Notes under the pieces: generated by a model
What the model was told of the DNA's origin: nothing
The model's database searches: none
Seen by the model: the letters and a program-made list of their open reading frames with translations, nothing else
DNA from: Sphingobium aromaticiconvertens
GTDB lineage: Bacteria > Pseudomonadota > Alphaproteobacteria > Sphingomonadales > Sphingomonadaceae
DNA: 64,000 bases
Direction: 5' to 3'
Assembly (NCBI RefSeq): GCF_037154075.1
Contig: NZ_JBANRJ010000001.1
Location: forward strand, 3,157,501 to 3,221,500
Shown: positions 34,015 through 42,878 of the stretch, piece after piece
How positions within the stretch are numbered: position 1 is the first letter of the stretch
Layout of the letters: each line of letters begins with the position of its first letter
Made by a program: the position numbers and the translations under genes

Positions 34015-35118
34015 ATGGATTTCACCTACACATCAGAACAGGAATCGCTCCGCGACAGCGTCCGTCGTTTCGTCGAGCGCGAATATGGCTGGGAAGAGCG
34101 TTTTCGCATCATCCGTTCAGCCGATGGCGTGGCACCCGGTCATTGGGCGACTTTCGCCGAACTGGGCTGGCTGGGCGCGGGTCTTTCCGAAGAGGCGGGC
34201 GGCTTTGGCGGTGGCGCAATCGAAAATGCGCTGATCGCGGAGGAACTGGGCCGCGCCCTCGTCACCGAACCTTTCAACGCGCATGTCATGGCGACCCAAT
34301 TGCTGGCGGCTCTGCCCGTCGATACCGCGTCGGACCTGACCGCAGCGATCGTCATGGGCGAACAGCGCATCATCCCCGCCTTGCAGGAACCGGCAGGGCG
34401 CGGCGACTGGCGCCAGGTTGAAGCGCGTGCGATCGGCACCGCGCTCACCGGCACAAAATCGCTGGTCGAAGGGGCAATGTCCGCCGACCGGCTGATCGTC
34501 TCTGCACGCAGCAAAGACGGCATCGCCCTCTATCTGGTCGATCCTCACGCAGAGGGCGTCACCCTCTCCCCTTATCGCACACTCGACAATCGCCGCGTCG
34601 CCGATATCCATTTCGCCGACGCTCCCGTGACCCTGCTGGCCAATGGAGCAGTCGCCGAGACGGCGATCGAAACTGCCATCGACCATGGCCTGCTCACCCT
34701 GTGCGGCGAAGCGCTGGGCATTATGGACACGGCCTTGTGGGCCACGCGCGATTATCTGAAGGTACGCAAGCAGTTCGGCACCGCGCTCGGAAATTTCCAG
34801 GCGCTCCAGCATCGCATGGCCGACATGCTGATCGAAACCGAAATGACGCGCTCGATCCTGCTGAGCGCGCTCGGCGCGATGGAGGGGGACGATCCCCTCC
34901 CCCGCACGGCCGCCGTTTCCGCCGCCAAGGTGCAGGCCTCGACCGGTGGCCTGTTCGTGGCCAGTCAGGCGATCCAGCTTCATGGCGGCATAGGCGTGAC
35001 CGAAGAGTTGAATATCAGCCACCACTATCGGCGGCTCTACGTCATTGCCCGCCAGTTGGGCGACGTCGACCTTCACCTTGCCCGCTTCGCCGACGCGACG
35101 GATCAGGCCGCCGCCTGA
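34015..35118 (+). CDS. acyl-CoA dehydrogenase family protein (beta-like subunit)
   Basis: 367 residues from ATG 34015, five bases after the upstream stop; a TTG at 34006 would overlap it. The middle-domain motif TEPGxGSD is missing; in its place is ALQEPAGRGDWRQVEARA. The C-terminal half keeps KQFGTALGNFQALQHRMADM and LHGGIGVTEELNISHHYRRL. This pattern is usual for the second subunit of heteromeric acyl-CoA dehydrogenases. It probably completes the enzyme with the product of 32807-34009. Confidence 0.86.
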   Translation: MDFTYTSEQESLRDSVRRFVEREYGWEERFRIIRSADGVAPGHWATFAELGWLGAGLSEEAGGFGGGAIENALIAEELGRALVTEPFNAHVMATQLLAALPVDTASDLTAAIVMGEQRIIPALQEPAGRGDWRQVEARAIGTALTGTKSLVEGAMSADRLIVSARSKDGIALYLVDPHAEGVTLSPYRTLDNRRVADIHFADAPVTLLANGAVAETAIETAIDHGLLTLCGEALGIMDTALWATRDYLKVRKQFGTALGNFQALQHRMADMLIETEMTRSILLSALGAMEGDDPLPRTAAVSAAKVQASTGGLFVASQAIQLHGGIGVTEELNISHHYRRLYVIARQLGDVDLHLARFADATDQAAA

Positions 35119-35139
35119 TCCACAAATGCGCGGCGGACT

Positions 35140-35883
35140 TCAATGATAGGTCCGCCCACCATCTACCGCCAGCGCCGTGCCGGTGATGAAGGAAGAGTCG
35201 TCGCTGGTCAGAAAAGCGATCGCATCGGCAATCTCCTCCGCCTCCCCCACCCGCTTCAGCGCATAGGGTGATCCGGGCTGCCGCGCCGCGTCGCGCATGG
35301 TTTCGGGCAGCAACGGCGTATCCACCACCCCAGGACAGACACAGTTCACCCGGATCGTCGGCGCTAACTCCAGCGCCATCGCCTTGGAAAAGATCACCAG
35401 CCCGCCTTTTGACGCGCAATAGGCGCCCATGCCCGGCGCGGACGGCATCAATCCTTGCCCCGACGACACATTGACCACCGTGCCCCGCCCCGCTGCCTGC
35501 ATATGCGGCAACACCGTCCGCATCATCAGGAAGGGCGCGGTCAGGTTGACGCCTATCACCTGGTTCCAGTCATCCAGCGTCATGTCGCCCAGCCGCGTCA
35601 TGCTGCCACCGATCCCCGCCACATTCACCAGTCCGTCGACCCCGCCCATCCGCGCGGCCGCATCCGCCACAGCCCGGTCGATCGCGGCCTCGTCGGGCAG
35701 GTCAAGCACGACCCGATGCGCGCCCAACTCTTGCCCCAACCGCTCCAGCGCCGCACCATCGCGATCCAGCAGCGCCAACGCCGCGCCTTCTGCCGCCAAT
35801 TTGTGCGCGGTTGCAAGGCCGATGCCCGACGCCGCACCCGTGACGATGATCCTGCGCCCTGTCAGCCGATCCCTATTTGCCAT
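35140..35883 (-). CDS. SDR family oxidoreductase
   Basis: 247 residues from ATG 35883, with GGGAGAAGG upstream. TGAASGIGLATA, NVAGIGG (in place of NNAG), Ser in NVSSGQG, Tyr-Lys in GAYCASKGGLV, and FITGTALAVDGGRTYH are present. It is a complete classical SDR and a probable alcohol dehydrogenase. It is convergent with the acyl-CoA dehydrogenase pair and divergent from the TonB receptor gene. Confidence 0.88.
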   Translation of the reverse strand: MANRDRLTGRRIIVTGAASGIGLATAHKLAAEGAALALLDRDGAALERLGQELGAHRVVLDLPDEAAIDRAVADAAARMGGVDGLVNVAGIGGSMTRLGDMTLDDWNQVIGVNLTAPFLMMRTVLPHMQAAGRGTVVNVSSGQGLMPSAPGMGAYCASKGGLVIFSKAMALELAPTIRVNCVCPGVVDTPLLPETMRDAARQPGSPYALKRVGEAEEIADAIAFLTSDDSSFITGTALAVDGGRTYH

Positions 35884-35947
35884 AGGCCTTCTCCCATCAT
35901 TCTGTTGCAACAGGGCCATAGCGCCTCAAAAACGGATGACCGCAACA

Positions 35948-35967
35948 ATAGGATGCTATGATATAAT
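35948..35967. promoter_or_regulatory. cluster palindrome, copy K
   Basis: ATAGGATG-CTAT-GATATAAT, with an extra perfect half-site CATATTAT at 35975-35982. It lies between divergent starts at 35883 and 36058. Confidence 0.45.
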
Positions 35968-36057
35968 CATCCACCATATTATATGCCTGCGATCATAAAC
36001 GAGAATCGGATGAAAGAGTCCGACCTGGATGAAGCATAAGCAATAAGGGGGAGAAGG

Positions 36058-38289
36058 ATGATTCACAGGTCCGCGATTTTAAAGACCGCTGTATCGGCTG
36101 CCGCATTTACCATTGGGCTGACGGGTGGAAGCGCGATCGCATCGGTGCAGGACAACATACCCCAGAGCGAGCCGGTTGATGACAGCGCCATCGTCGTGAC
36201 CGCCCGCCGTCGCGAAGAAACGCTGATGGATGTCCCCATCGCCATTGCCACGGTCGATTCCAAATCGCTGGAATCCAAGGCGGTGAATGATCTGCGTGCC
36301 CTCGACGGCTTCGTCCCCAATGTGAATATCCAGGCCGCGACCACCTCCGCTTCGTCGGCGCAAATCTATCTGCGCGGCGTGGGCGTCGACGATGTCGGCT
36401 TTGGCACAGACCCCAATGTCGGCGTCTATATGGACGATGTCTTCATCGGTCGCCTCGTCGGTTCGCTCGCGGGTGCACTCGACCTTGAACGGATCGAAGT
36501 GCTGCGCGGACCGCAAGGCACGCTCTATGGCCGCAACTCGACCGGCGGCGCGGTCAAGTTCGTGACCCGCAAGCCCAATCTCAACGACAATTCCGCCAAG
36601 ATATCCGCCACACTCGGCACCGACGACCGGCGCGATTTCAAGGCGAACGCCAATATCGTCTTATCGCCGGGCAAGGCTGCGCTGATCCTGGCTGTCCAAA
36701 CCCGCGATCAGGACGGCTATATCAAGCTGGTCAACGCGGCTGGCAACGACACCGGTGATCGCGGCAACGGTGTTCATGCGCAGGATTATCGCGCGGCACT
36801 CCGCCTCGCCCCCGTCGATGATGTGACGGTCGACATCGCGGCGGACTATACCCGCAACCGATCAGGCATCCAGTCGGTGACGCCCACCAACTGCGCGGCG
36901 CTTGGCACCCGGCCCGGTCTTGTCACCGATCCGGCAACAGGCGCCTATGTGCCGGGCAATGTCTCGGCCGGTCAGTTTGAACGCTGCCCACTTTATTATG
37001 GCGATCCCTACACCGCCTTCCGCGGCCCCTTCTCAAAGAATGACCCGAAGTTCGACTCTGCGGGCATCGCTGGCACCGTCAATTGGGAAACCGGCCTTGG
37101 CACCGTCAAATGGGTGTCCAGCTATCGTGGTTTCCGCGATGTCTTCGCCTCCTCGCTCTGGGCCAAGCCGCCGCCAGTCACCCAGGTCAACTTGCGTGCT
37201 CATTTGAAACAGCGGCAGATCCAGCAGGAAGTCCAGCTCGCCTCCACCTCTGACGGCCTGTTCGACTATACCGTCGGCCTCTTCTACTATCGCGAGAAGG
37301 TTCGCTCCCGCTATCAGTCGCAGATCGGCACGCTCGCCACCGCGCCCCGCCTCAATGACGATAGCCAGATTTCCAACTCCTATGCCGCGTTCGGCGAATT
37401 CTACATCCGTCCTATCGACGATCTGGAAATCACGCTGGGCGGCCGTTATTCGATCGACCGTCGCTCGGTCGATCGCGCCCTTTATGCGCCGATCGCCAGC
37501 GCGACGCCGACCGCCGCCTTCTCGACAAAGATCAAATCGGAGAAATTCACGCCCAAGATCGGCGTCAGCTACGACACCGGCCCGGTGCTGGTCTTCGCCT
37601 CCTATACGGAGGGCTACCGCACCCCCGGCTTCATCACGTCCAATCCGGGCAATCTGGCGGGCATGATGTTGCAGTCGAAGATGGAGAGCGAAAAATCCTA
37701 TGAGGCCGGGTTCAAAGCGAAGCTGCTCGACAACCGCCTGAATTTCTCGGCCACCGCTTTTTCGGCCAAATATACCAATCTTCAGGCAACGCTGACGATC
37801 AACGGCATCACACAGGTCGTCACCTCCGACGCCAAGATCAAGGGCGTGGAACTGGAAGCCAGCTTCCGCCCTGTGCGCGGCCTGTCGCTGTTCGCAAACG
37901 CAGGTTTCCTAGACACCAGCTATACCAGCCCTCCGGCGGGCCAGCCCTATGCGAAGGAACTCAAGCACGCGCCCAGTCATAATTTCGTGGTTGGCGGCCT
38001 CTATGAAAGCGCGATCGGCGACCTGCCCGGAACCTTCTTTCTGGGCAGTGACCTCGCCGTCACGGGCAAGGCGTGGCGCAACGTAGCCAATACCATCGAC
38101 CAGCAATCCGACCCCTATGAACTGCTGACCGCGCGCTTTGGCTATCGTGCGGAAAAGGACCGCTGGTCGCTGACCGTGGGTGGCACCAACCTGCTCGACA
38201 AGACCTATTATATGCTCGGCATCGAAAATCAGGCGCGCGCCTATCAACCGGGGCGGCGCATATACGTTACACTGGAAACGCGGTTCTAA
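36058..38289 (+). CDS. TonB-dependent outer-membrane receptor
   Basis: 743 residues. A signal peptide (about residues 1-29, ending GGSAIAS) is followed by a TonB-box-like DDSAIVVTARRREE. The plug domain has VPIAIATVDSKSLESKAVNDLRALDGFVPN and LERIEVLRGPQGTLYGRNSTGGAVKFVTRKP. The C-terminal beta-barrel ends in YVTLETRF with a terminal Phe. It is likely the high-affinity outer-membrane importer for the cluster's hydrophobic substrate. Copy K of the palindrome lies upstream. It is followed after 16 bp by an APH-fold phosphotransferase. Confidence 0.93.
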   Translation: MIHRSAILKTAVSAAAFTIGLTGGSAIASVQDNIPQSEPVDDSAIVVTARRREETLMDVPIAIATVDSKSLESKAVNDLRALDGFVPNVNIQAATTSASSAQIYLRGVGVDDVGFGTDPNVGVYMDDVFIGRLVGSLAGALDLERIEVLRGPQGTLYGRNSTGGAVKFVTRKPNLNDNSAKISATLGTDDRRDFKANANIVLSPGKAALILAVQTRDQDGYIKLVNAAGNDTGDRGNGVHAQDYRAALRLAPVDDVTVDIAADYTRNRSGIQSVTPTNCAALGTRPGLVTDPATGAYVPGNVSAGQFERCPLYYGDPYTAFRGPFSKNDPKFDSAGIAGTVNWETGLGTVKWVSSYRGFRDVFASSLWAKPPPVTQVNLRAHLKQRQIQQEVQLASTSDGLFDYTVGLFYYREKVRSRYQSQIGTLATAPRLNDDSQISNSYAAFGEFYIRPIDDLEITLGGRYSIDRRSVDRALYAPIASATPTAAFSTKIKSEKFTPKIGVSYDTGPVLVFASYTEGYRTPGFITSNPGNLAGMMLQSKMESEKSYEAGFKAKLLDNRLNFSATAFSAKYTNLQATLTINGITQVVTSDAKIKGVELEASFRPVRGLSLFANAGFLDTSYTSPPAGQPYAKELKHAPSHNFVVGGLYESAIGDLPGTFFLGSDLAVTGKAWRNVANTIDQQSDPYELLTARFGYRAEKDRWSLTVGGTNLLDKTYYMLGIENQARAYQPGRRIYVTLETRF

Positions 38290-38305
38290 ACGAGAAGAGC
38301 GGAAT

Positions 38306-39460
38306 ATGACGACGGACAGGATCGAACGCATCAAAACGGCCTTCGCCCGCGACCAGCGGGATGATCCGCCCGCCGTCCATCCCGGCGACATCCCCTGGCG
38401 CTATGAAGCCATCACGCCCGAATGGATGACGCACATATTATGCAGAGATCATCCCGAGGCAAAGGTCGTCGCGGTCAGGTTGGACGTCCCCGATTCCGGC
38501 ACATCCAACCGCCGCCGCATCTTCGTCGATTATAACGCAGCGGGGCAGGCACTCGGCCTGCCCCGCTCGGTCTTTTGCAAGGCCACCGTCGATCTGGTGA
38601 ACCGCATCCTGCTCTCAACCTCGGCGCTGCTCAGCGAGACCAGCTTCTACAATCTCATCCGCCCACAACTGACGATTGAGGCACCGGAGGCCTGGCTCGC
38701 CACCTATGACCCGGATTCCTTCGCCTCCATCGTGATGCTCAAGGATCTGGGGGATAGCGTCACCTTCTGCTCGCATCACACTGCGATGACCCTGGATCGG
38801 GCGAAGGGCCAGATGGAGCTGCTGGCGAAACTCCACGGTCATTTCTATCAGTCTCCCCAGCTCGACACGACGCTGGCGCACATGTTCCGCTACGATCACC
38901 GCTTTGCCGCGCTCGACCGCGACCATGATTTCAAAAGCATGTGCGAGGCCGGACTGCGCGCCGCCGCCGACGTCATCCCGCCCCGGCTGATGGCCCGCGA
39001 AGCCGAAGTCTGGCCCGCCACGCTGCGCGCCTCGGCCCGTCATGGCGAATTGCCGCTCACCGTCACCCATGGCGATGTCCACCTCAAAAACTGGTACATC
39101 AACGCGGACGACCATATGGGCCTGAGCGACTGGCAGGTCACATCCAAAGGGCACTGGTCGCGCGATGTCGCCTACACCGTCGCGACCGCACTTACCGTCG
39201 ACCAGCGGCGCCTTTGGGAAAAGGAACTGCTGCGCCACTATCTCGATGCCTTCGTCGCGACGGGTGGCGAAGCCGTGTCCTTCGACGAAGCCTGGCTCAA
39301 CTATCGCCAACAGATGCTGACGACGCTCGCCTGGTGGACGATGACGCTGACCCCGCTGGGCGATGTTCCCGACATGCAGCCGCGCGACATCACGCTGGAA
39401 TTCATCCGCCGCATCGCCGCCGCCATGGACGATCTCGACACGCTCGACAGCCTGTCCTGA
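38306..39460 (+). CDS. APH-fold phosphotransferase family protein
   Basis: 384 residues from ATG 38306. The catalytic loop HGDVHLKNWYIN and the following LSDWQVTSKGHWSRDVAY (metal-binding Asp) are intact; the N-lobe region near SNRRRIFVDY/VFCKATVDL is divergent. It belongs to the aminoglycoside-phosphotransferase/choline kinase fold, in a subgroup found in catabolic clusters. The substrate is probably a small hydroxylated metabolite. It follows the TonB receptor and is convergent, by a 3-bp gap, with another APH-fold gene. Confidence 0.8.
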   Translation: MTTDRIERIKTAFARDQRDDPPAVHPGDIPWRYEAITPEWMTHILCRDHPEAKVVAVRLDVPDSGTSNRRRIFVDYNAAGQALGLPRSVFCKATVDLVNRILLSTSALLSETSFYNLIRPQLTIEAPEAWLATYDPDSFASIVMLKDLGDSVTFCSHHTAMTLDRAKGQMELLAKLHGHFYQSPQLDTTLAHMFRYDHRFAALDRDHDFKSMCEAGLRAAADVIPPRLMAREAEVWPATLRASARHGELPLTVTHGDVHLKNWYINADDHMGLSDWQVTSKGHWSRDVAYTVATALTVDQRRLWEKELLRHYLDAFVATGGEAVSFDEAWLNYRQQMLTTLAWWTMTLTPLGDVPDMQPRDITLEFIRRIAAAMDDLDTLDSLS

Positions 39461-39463
39461 TCG

Positions 39464-40780
39464 TCAGGCGGCGCGCACCGCTGCGCCAATGTCCAGCCGC
39501 CGCCAACTGTCGAGGAACACGGTCATCAACTGCAACTGCGCGCGGGGCAGGAACCTGTCGCGCAGTTCAGGGTCGAACCGATCCTTCACTTGGCCCAGAT
39601 CGGAGATTTCCGCCTCGATCAGCGCAGGCGCATCCAGCATCCAGGCCACGCCTGTTAGCGCGATCGAATATTTGAGCGCCAACAGGAAATCCTCCCGCCC
39701 GATCAGCGGCCCACCCGCATCGCGATATTCGCTCAAGAGCAAATCAATCAACGCGCCTTCCTGCGCCGCAAGAAAATCCGTCTCCGTCGCGCAGGTCATA
39801 CCAACGAACGCCATGGCCAAACTCATCTGCGCCACCCCGCCCCAATCGAGCAGCCCGCAGTGCAGTCCGCCATCCCCATCACGCCAGAACCAGCCATTGT
39901 CGACATTCATGTTCCAGTGACACAGCGCGATCATATCGTCCTGCCCGTTCACCTGCGCGCGCAGCGTCGCCTCCCGTTCCAGAACCACCATGGCATCCCG
40001 ACAAAAGCCCTCCAGAAACAGCGGCTCCCGCACCGCCTCGGGCAGCAATTGCGTTGCCTCCACCGCAAAGCGCCGCAGCCGGTTCAGCTTCTCCACCAAT
40101 TGCTCGCGACCATAAGGGATCATCGGCTGCGCCTCGATCGCCGCGCGGTCGAACGGGAATTGTCGCTCTACAGCCGCGCCGAACCGCCCCGCCCGATGAT
40201 GCGCGGCCAGCGCCGCCATCGCTCGCGTCAGCGCCCGATAATGTTCGAGCGGATCGGCCATCTCATAATCCAGACACTTGTCCTGCAACGGCTCAACCCC
40301 GTCACGGCCATAGGGCACTCGCTCGGTAATCAGCAGCCCGCACTTGGTCGCCGCGCTATAATCGCCGAAATAGCAGACTGGCACCCGCACCGGAAAATCG
40401 GGTTGCCGCGACAGCAGCGCGAAACGAACCTCCGGCTCCATCACCGGCGAGAAGAGTTCGCGCAGCGGATCACCAAATTCGCGTGTGAACTTGGCGAACA
40501 ATATATCATGAAGGTCTTCTTGCGGCCGCGCATAGCGCACGTCCAGCCACAGCTTGCGCCCCATGCCACCGCCGAAAAACTCCTTCACCGCGACGATCTC
40601 GACCACTTCATTGTCGTCGGACAGCGCACCGGTCGCGCGAAATGCATCGGTCAGGAAAGCCGCCCCCGCTTCGTAAAAGGCATCGACGCTGGTCGGGAAG
40701 GCTACGCCGGTCGCGTCTCCGCACACCATGGACGGGCCACTATCCTCGGGCGCGATCGCGCTTGCCATATCCGCGTGCAT
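39464..40780 (-). CDS. APH-fold phosphotransferase-like protein with altered catalytic loop
   Basis: 438 residues from ATG 40780, with GGAGAGG upstream. The fold is recognised from VKEFFGGGMGRKLWLDVRY in the N-lobe and GLLDWGGVAQMSLAMAFVG in the C-lobe. The catalytic loop reads CHWNMNVDNGWFW: where kinases have HGDxxxxN the Asp is Asn (codon AAC). It may be inactive as a kinase or use another acid. It is divergent from the Rieske oxygenase at 40861 and convergent with the APH gene at 38306. Confidence 0.75.
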   Translation of the reverse strand: MHADMASAIAPEDSGPSMVCGDATGVAFPTSVDAFYEAGAAFLTDAFRATGALSDDNEVVEIVAVKEFFGGGMGRKLWLDVRYARPQEDLHDILFAKFTREFGDPLRELFSPVMEPEVRFALLSRQPDFPVRVPVCYFGDYSAATKCGLLITERVPYGRDGVEPLQDKCLDYEMADPLEHYRALTRAMAALAAHHRAGRFGAAVERQFPFDRAAIEAQPMIPYGREQLVEKLNRLRRFAVEATQLLPEAVREPLFLEGFCRDAMVVLEREATLRAQVNGQDDMIALCHWNMNVDNGWFWRDGDGGLHCGLLDWGGVAQMSLAMAFVGMTCATETDFLAAQEGALIDLLLSEYRDAGGPLIGREDFLLALKYSIALTGVAWMLDAPALIEAEISDLGQVKDRFDPELRDRFLPRAQLQLMTVFLDSWRRLDIGAAVRAA

Positions 40781-40794
40781 ATCTTTCCTCTCCA

Positions 40795-40814
40795 ATGATA
40801 TGCTACTATACGAT
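40795..40814. promoter_or_regulatory. cluster palindrome, copy L
   Basis: ATGATATG-CTAC-TATACGAT; the right arm carries ATACGAT, the inverse of the CGTAT arm of copy D. It lies between divergent starts at 40780 and 40861. Confidence 0.4.
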
Positions 40815-40860
40815 ACACAGGCTATAGGCCGCAAGGCAGAGACAAAGATGGAGAGCGTTC

Positions 40861-42273
40861 ATGGCAACATCCGCCAAAGTCCGGGGTTATGGATCGGCCG
40901 AACGCCCCCTCGCAGGCGAACTATGGCGCCGCGAGTCGCACCAGCCCACCGCCCCGGCGCTGACCGCGCAGGGTAATTTCGAGCCGGACAATGGCCAGGT
41001 CGACTATGCCCGCTATTTCGATCCGGTCCGCGCACAGGCCGAACAGGATCATATCTGGACGAAAAGCTGGCTTTTCGCCGGACGCGAGGAAGATATTCCG
41101 CGAGTCGGCGACCGGATGCCGCTCCAGGTCGGTCCACATAGCTGGTTCATCGTCCGCTCCGCCCCTGACGAATATAAGGCGTTCCACAATAGCTGCCTGC
41201 ATCGCGGCACCATGCTCTGCGCCAAACATGAATCCGCCGAAACCATCCGCTGCCCCTATCATGCATGGGAATGGAATGTGGATGGCCGGCTAAAGCGCAT
41301 ACCCAGCCATTGGGACTTCCCCGACATCAACCGTCTCAACGGATCATTACCCGAAGTAAAGCTGGAACGCTGGGGCGGCTTCCTGTTCATTAATGCCGAC
41401 AAGGACTCCGCGCCGCTACTGGATGCGCTTGGCCCGATGCCTGAACATTTTGCCCAATTCCAGCCCGAACGCCGCTACACCGCTGCACGCTTTCGCAAGC
41501 TGGTGAAGGCCAACTGGAAGATCTCGCAGGAGGCCTTCATGGAGGCCTATCACCTCTATGCCACCCACCCGGAGGCCGTGCCTTTCAACGGTGACAGCCA
41601 GACTCAATATGATGTCTGGCAAGGCGAGCATGGCCATGTCGGCCGTAACGCCAGTTGCTCAGCCACGCCCAGCATGCACGCCCCATCCGACGCCACCGTG
41701 CTCAACGCCGGGCAGATGTTCGCGCAGGCCATGCGCGACTGGCATTATCCGCAGGCAGAGGTGCCCGCGATCGACCCGGAAGGCGATGTGCGCGCCCAAT
41801 TGGGCGAATGGCACCGCGCGGTCGCGACCCAATTTTACGGCCGCCCCATCGACCTTGCCGACGCCATCATGATGGATAGCTTCCTCTACTTCATGTACCC
41901 GCATATGGGTCTGTGGCTGTCGGAATCGGTGCCCTTCACCTATCAGTTCCTGCCGCATGAGACGGATCCCGAACAAAGCTGGTTCGATGTGCGCCTGCTG
42001 CTGCCCTGCCCCGAAGGCGCCACCCCGCCATCGGCCCCTGCGATCGTCCTTGATGCCGACCAGAGCGTGTTCGAACATTGCCCCGGCTTTGGCTTCCTGG
42101 GCTTCGTGTTCGATCAGGATATGTCCAACATGCCGCTCATCCAGAAGGGCGCCCATTCGGCCGATCCGGCGAAGGCGCACAGCCGCCTTGGCGCCTATCA
42201 GGAAATGATCATCCAGCACTGGAACAGGGTGATGGATGACCAGATCGCGCAGGGCGAAGCAGCGAAGGTTTGA
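40861..42273 (+). CDS. Rieske non-heme iron oxygenase alpha subunit
   Basis: 470 residues. The Rieske domain has CLHRGTML (Cys-x-His) and CPYHAWEW (Cys-x2-His). The catalytic domain has EAFMEAYHLYATHPE with the His-x4-His iron ligands. No beta subunit is adjacent. It belongs to the same broad group as the enzyme at 14617 but is clearly divergent from it. It probably performs a monooxygenase or dioxygenase step on the substrate. GGAGAG precedes the start. Confidence 0.9.
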   Translation: MATSAKVRGYGSAERPLAGELWRRESHQPTAPALTAQGNFEPDNGQVDYARYFDPVRAQAEQDHIWTKSWLFAGREEDIPRVGDRMPLQVGPHSWFIVRSAPDEYKAFHNSCLHRGTMLCAKHESAETIRCPYHAWEWNVDGRLKRIPSHWDFPDINRLNGSLPEVKLERWGGFLFINADKDSAPLLDALGPMPEHFAQFQPERRYTAARFRKLVKANWKISQEAFMEAYHLYATHPEAVPFNGDSQTQYDVWQGEHGHVGRNASCSATPSMHAPSDATVLNAGQMFAQAMRDWHYPQAEVPAIDPEGDVRAQLGEWHRAVATQFYGRPIDLADAIMMDSFLYFMYPHMGLWLSESVPFTYQFLPHETDPEQSWFDVRLLLPCPEGATPPSAPAIVLDADQSVFEHCPGFGFLGFVFDQDMSNMPLIQKGAHSADPAKAHSRLGAYQEMIIQHWNRVMDDQIAQGEAAKV

Positions 42274-42307
42274 GGCCGATGCCGGCTTCGCTTGTCGGCG
42301 TCCCGGC

Positions 42308-42832
42308 TCACGCGCATGCTCCCCGTGCAAAAAGGCGACTGGCGAGCGCGCCGTAGCTCACATCTTCCCCCGGCGGGGTGGTTGCCCCCATCGGAGACGC
42401 GGGACGTATAGTTTCGAAGTCAAAGGAGACGACACGGCTGGCAAACAGCCAGCGACCACCCTCCTTGCGATAGCGATCGATATAGCGAACGCCCTTCAAA
42501 TCTTCGATCAGCCCTCCCTTCCCATCCGGGTAGATATGATAGGCGAGCACATAGACCTCCCCCTCCCCCGTATCGCCATCTACCGAGATCAGGTGGTTGC
42601 AGACATGATGACCGCTATAGTGGAGATGCGGGAGGCCAGCGGCGAGGAAGGCAATATAGTCGGACGCGCTGCCATCGAAGCGATCGCCATGCGTATCGGT
42701 CGCGTCGCTGGCGTAGAGCGTGCCCAGCAAGTCCATGTCCTGACGATCCACGCCCCGCGAATAGAGCAGGACGAGATCGCGGATCTGATCCTTGGCAACG
42801 AGCGTTTCGAGCAAAGGCTGGTCGGGGGTCAC
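42308..42832 (-). CDS. NTF2-fold/SnoaL-like protein
   Basis: 174 residues from GTG 42832, with AAGGAGAG 6 bases upstream. DLVLLYSRGVDRQDMDLLGTLYASDATDTHG aligns with the paralogues at 28387 and 30457, and RWLFASRVVSFDFE matches their C-terminal strand. It lies convergent to the Rieske oxygenase and is followed upstream (46 bp) by a thioesterase on the same strand. The reaction is unknown. Confidence 0.8.
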   Translation of the reverse strand: MTPDQPLLETLVAKDQIRDLVLLYSRGVDRQDMDLLGTLYASDATDTHGDRFDGSASDYIAFLAAGLPHLHYSGHHVCNHLISVDGDTGEGEVYVLAYHIYPDGKGGLIEDLKGVRYIDRYRKEGGRWLFASRVVSFDFETIRPASPMGATTPPGEDVSYGALASRLFARGACA

Positions 42833-42878
42833 AAAAGTCTCTCCTTATTACGCAAGCCGGAATAGTTGACCTCACAGG

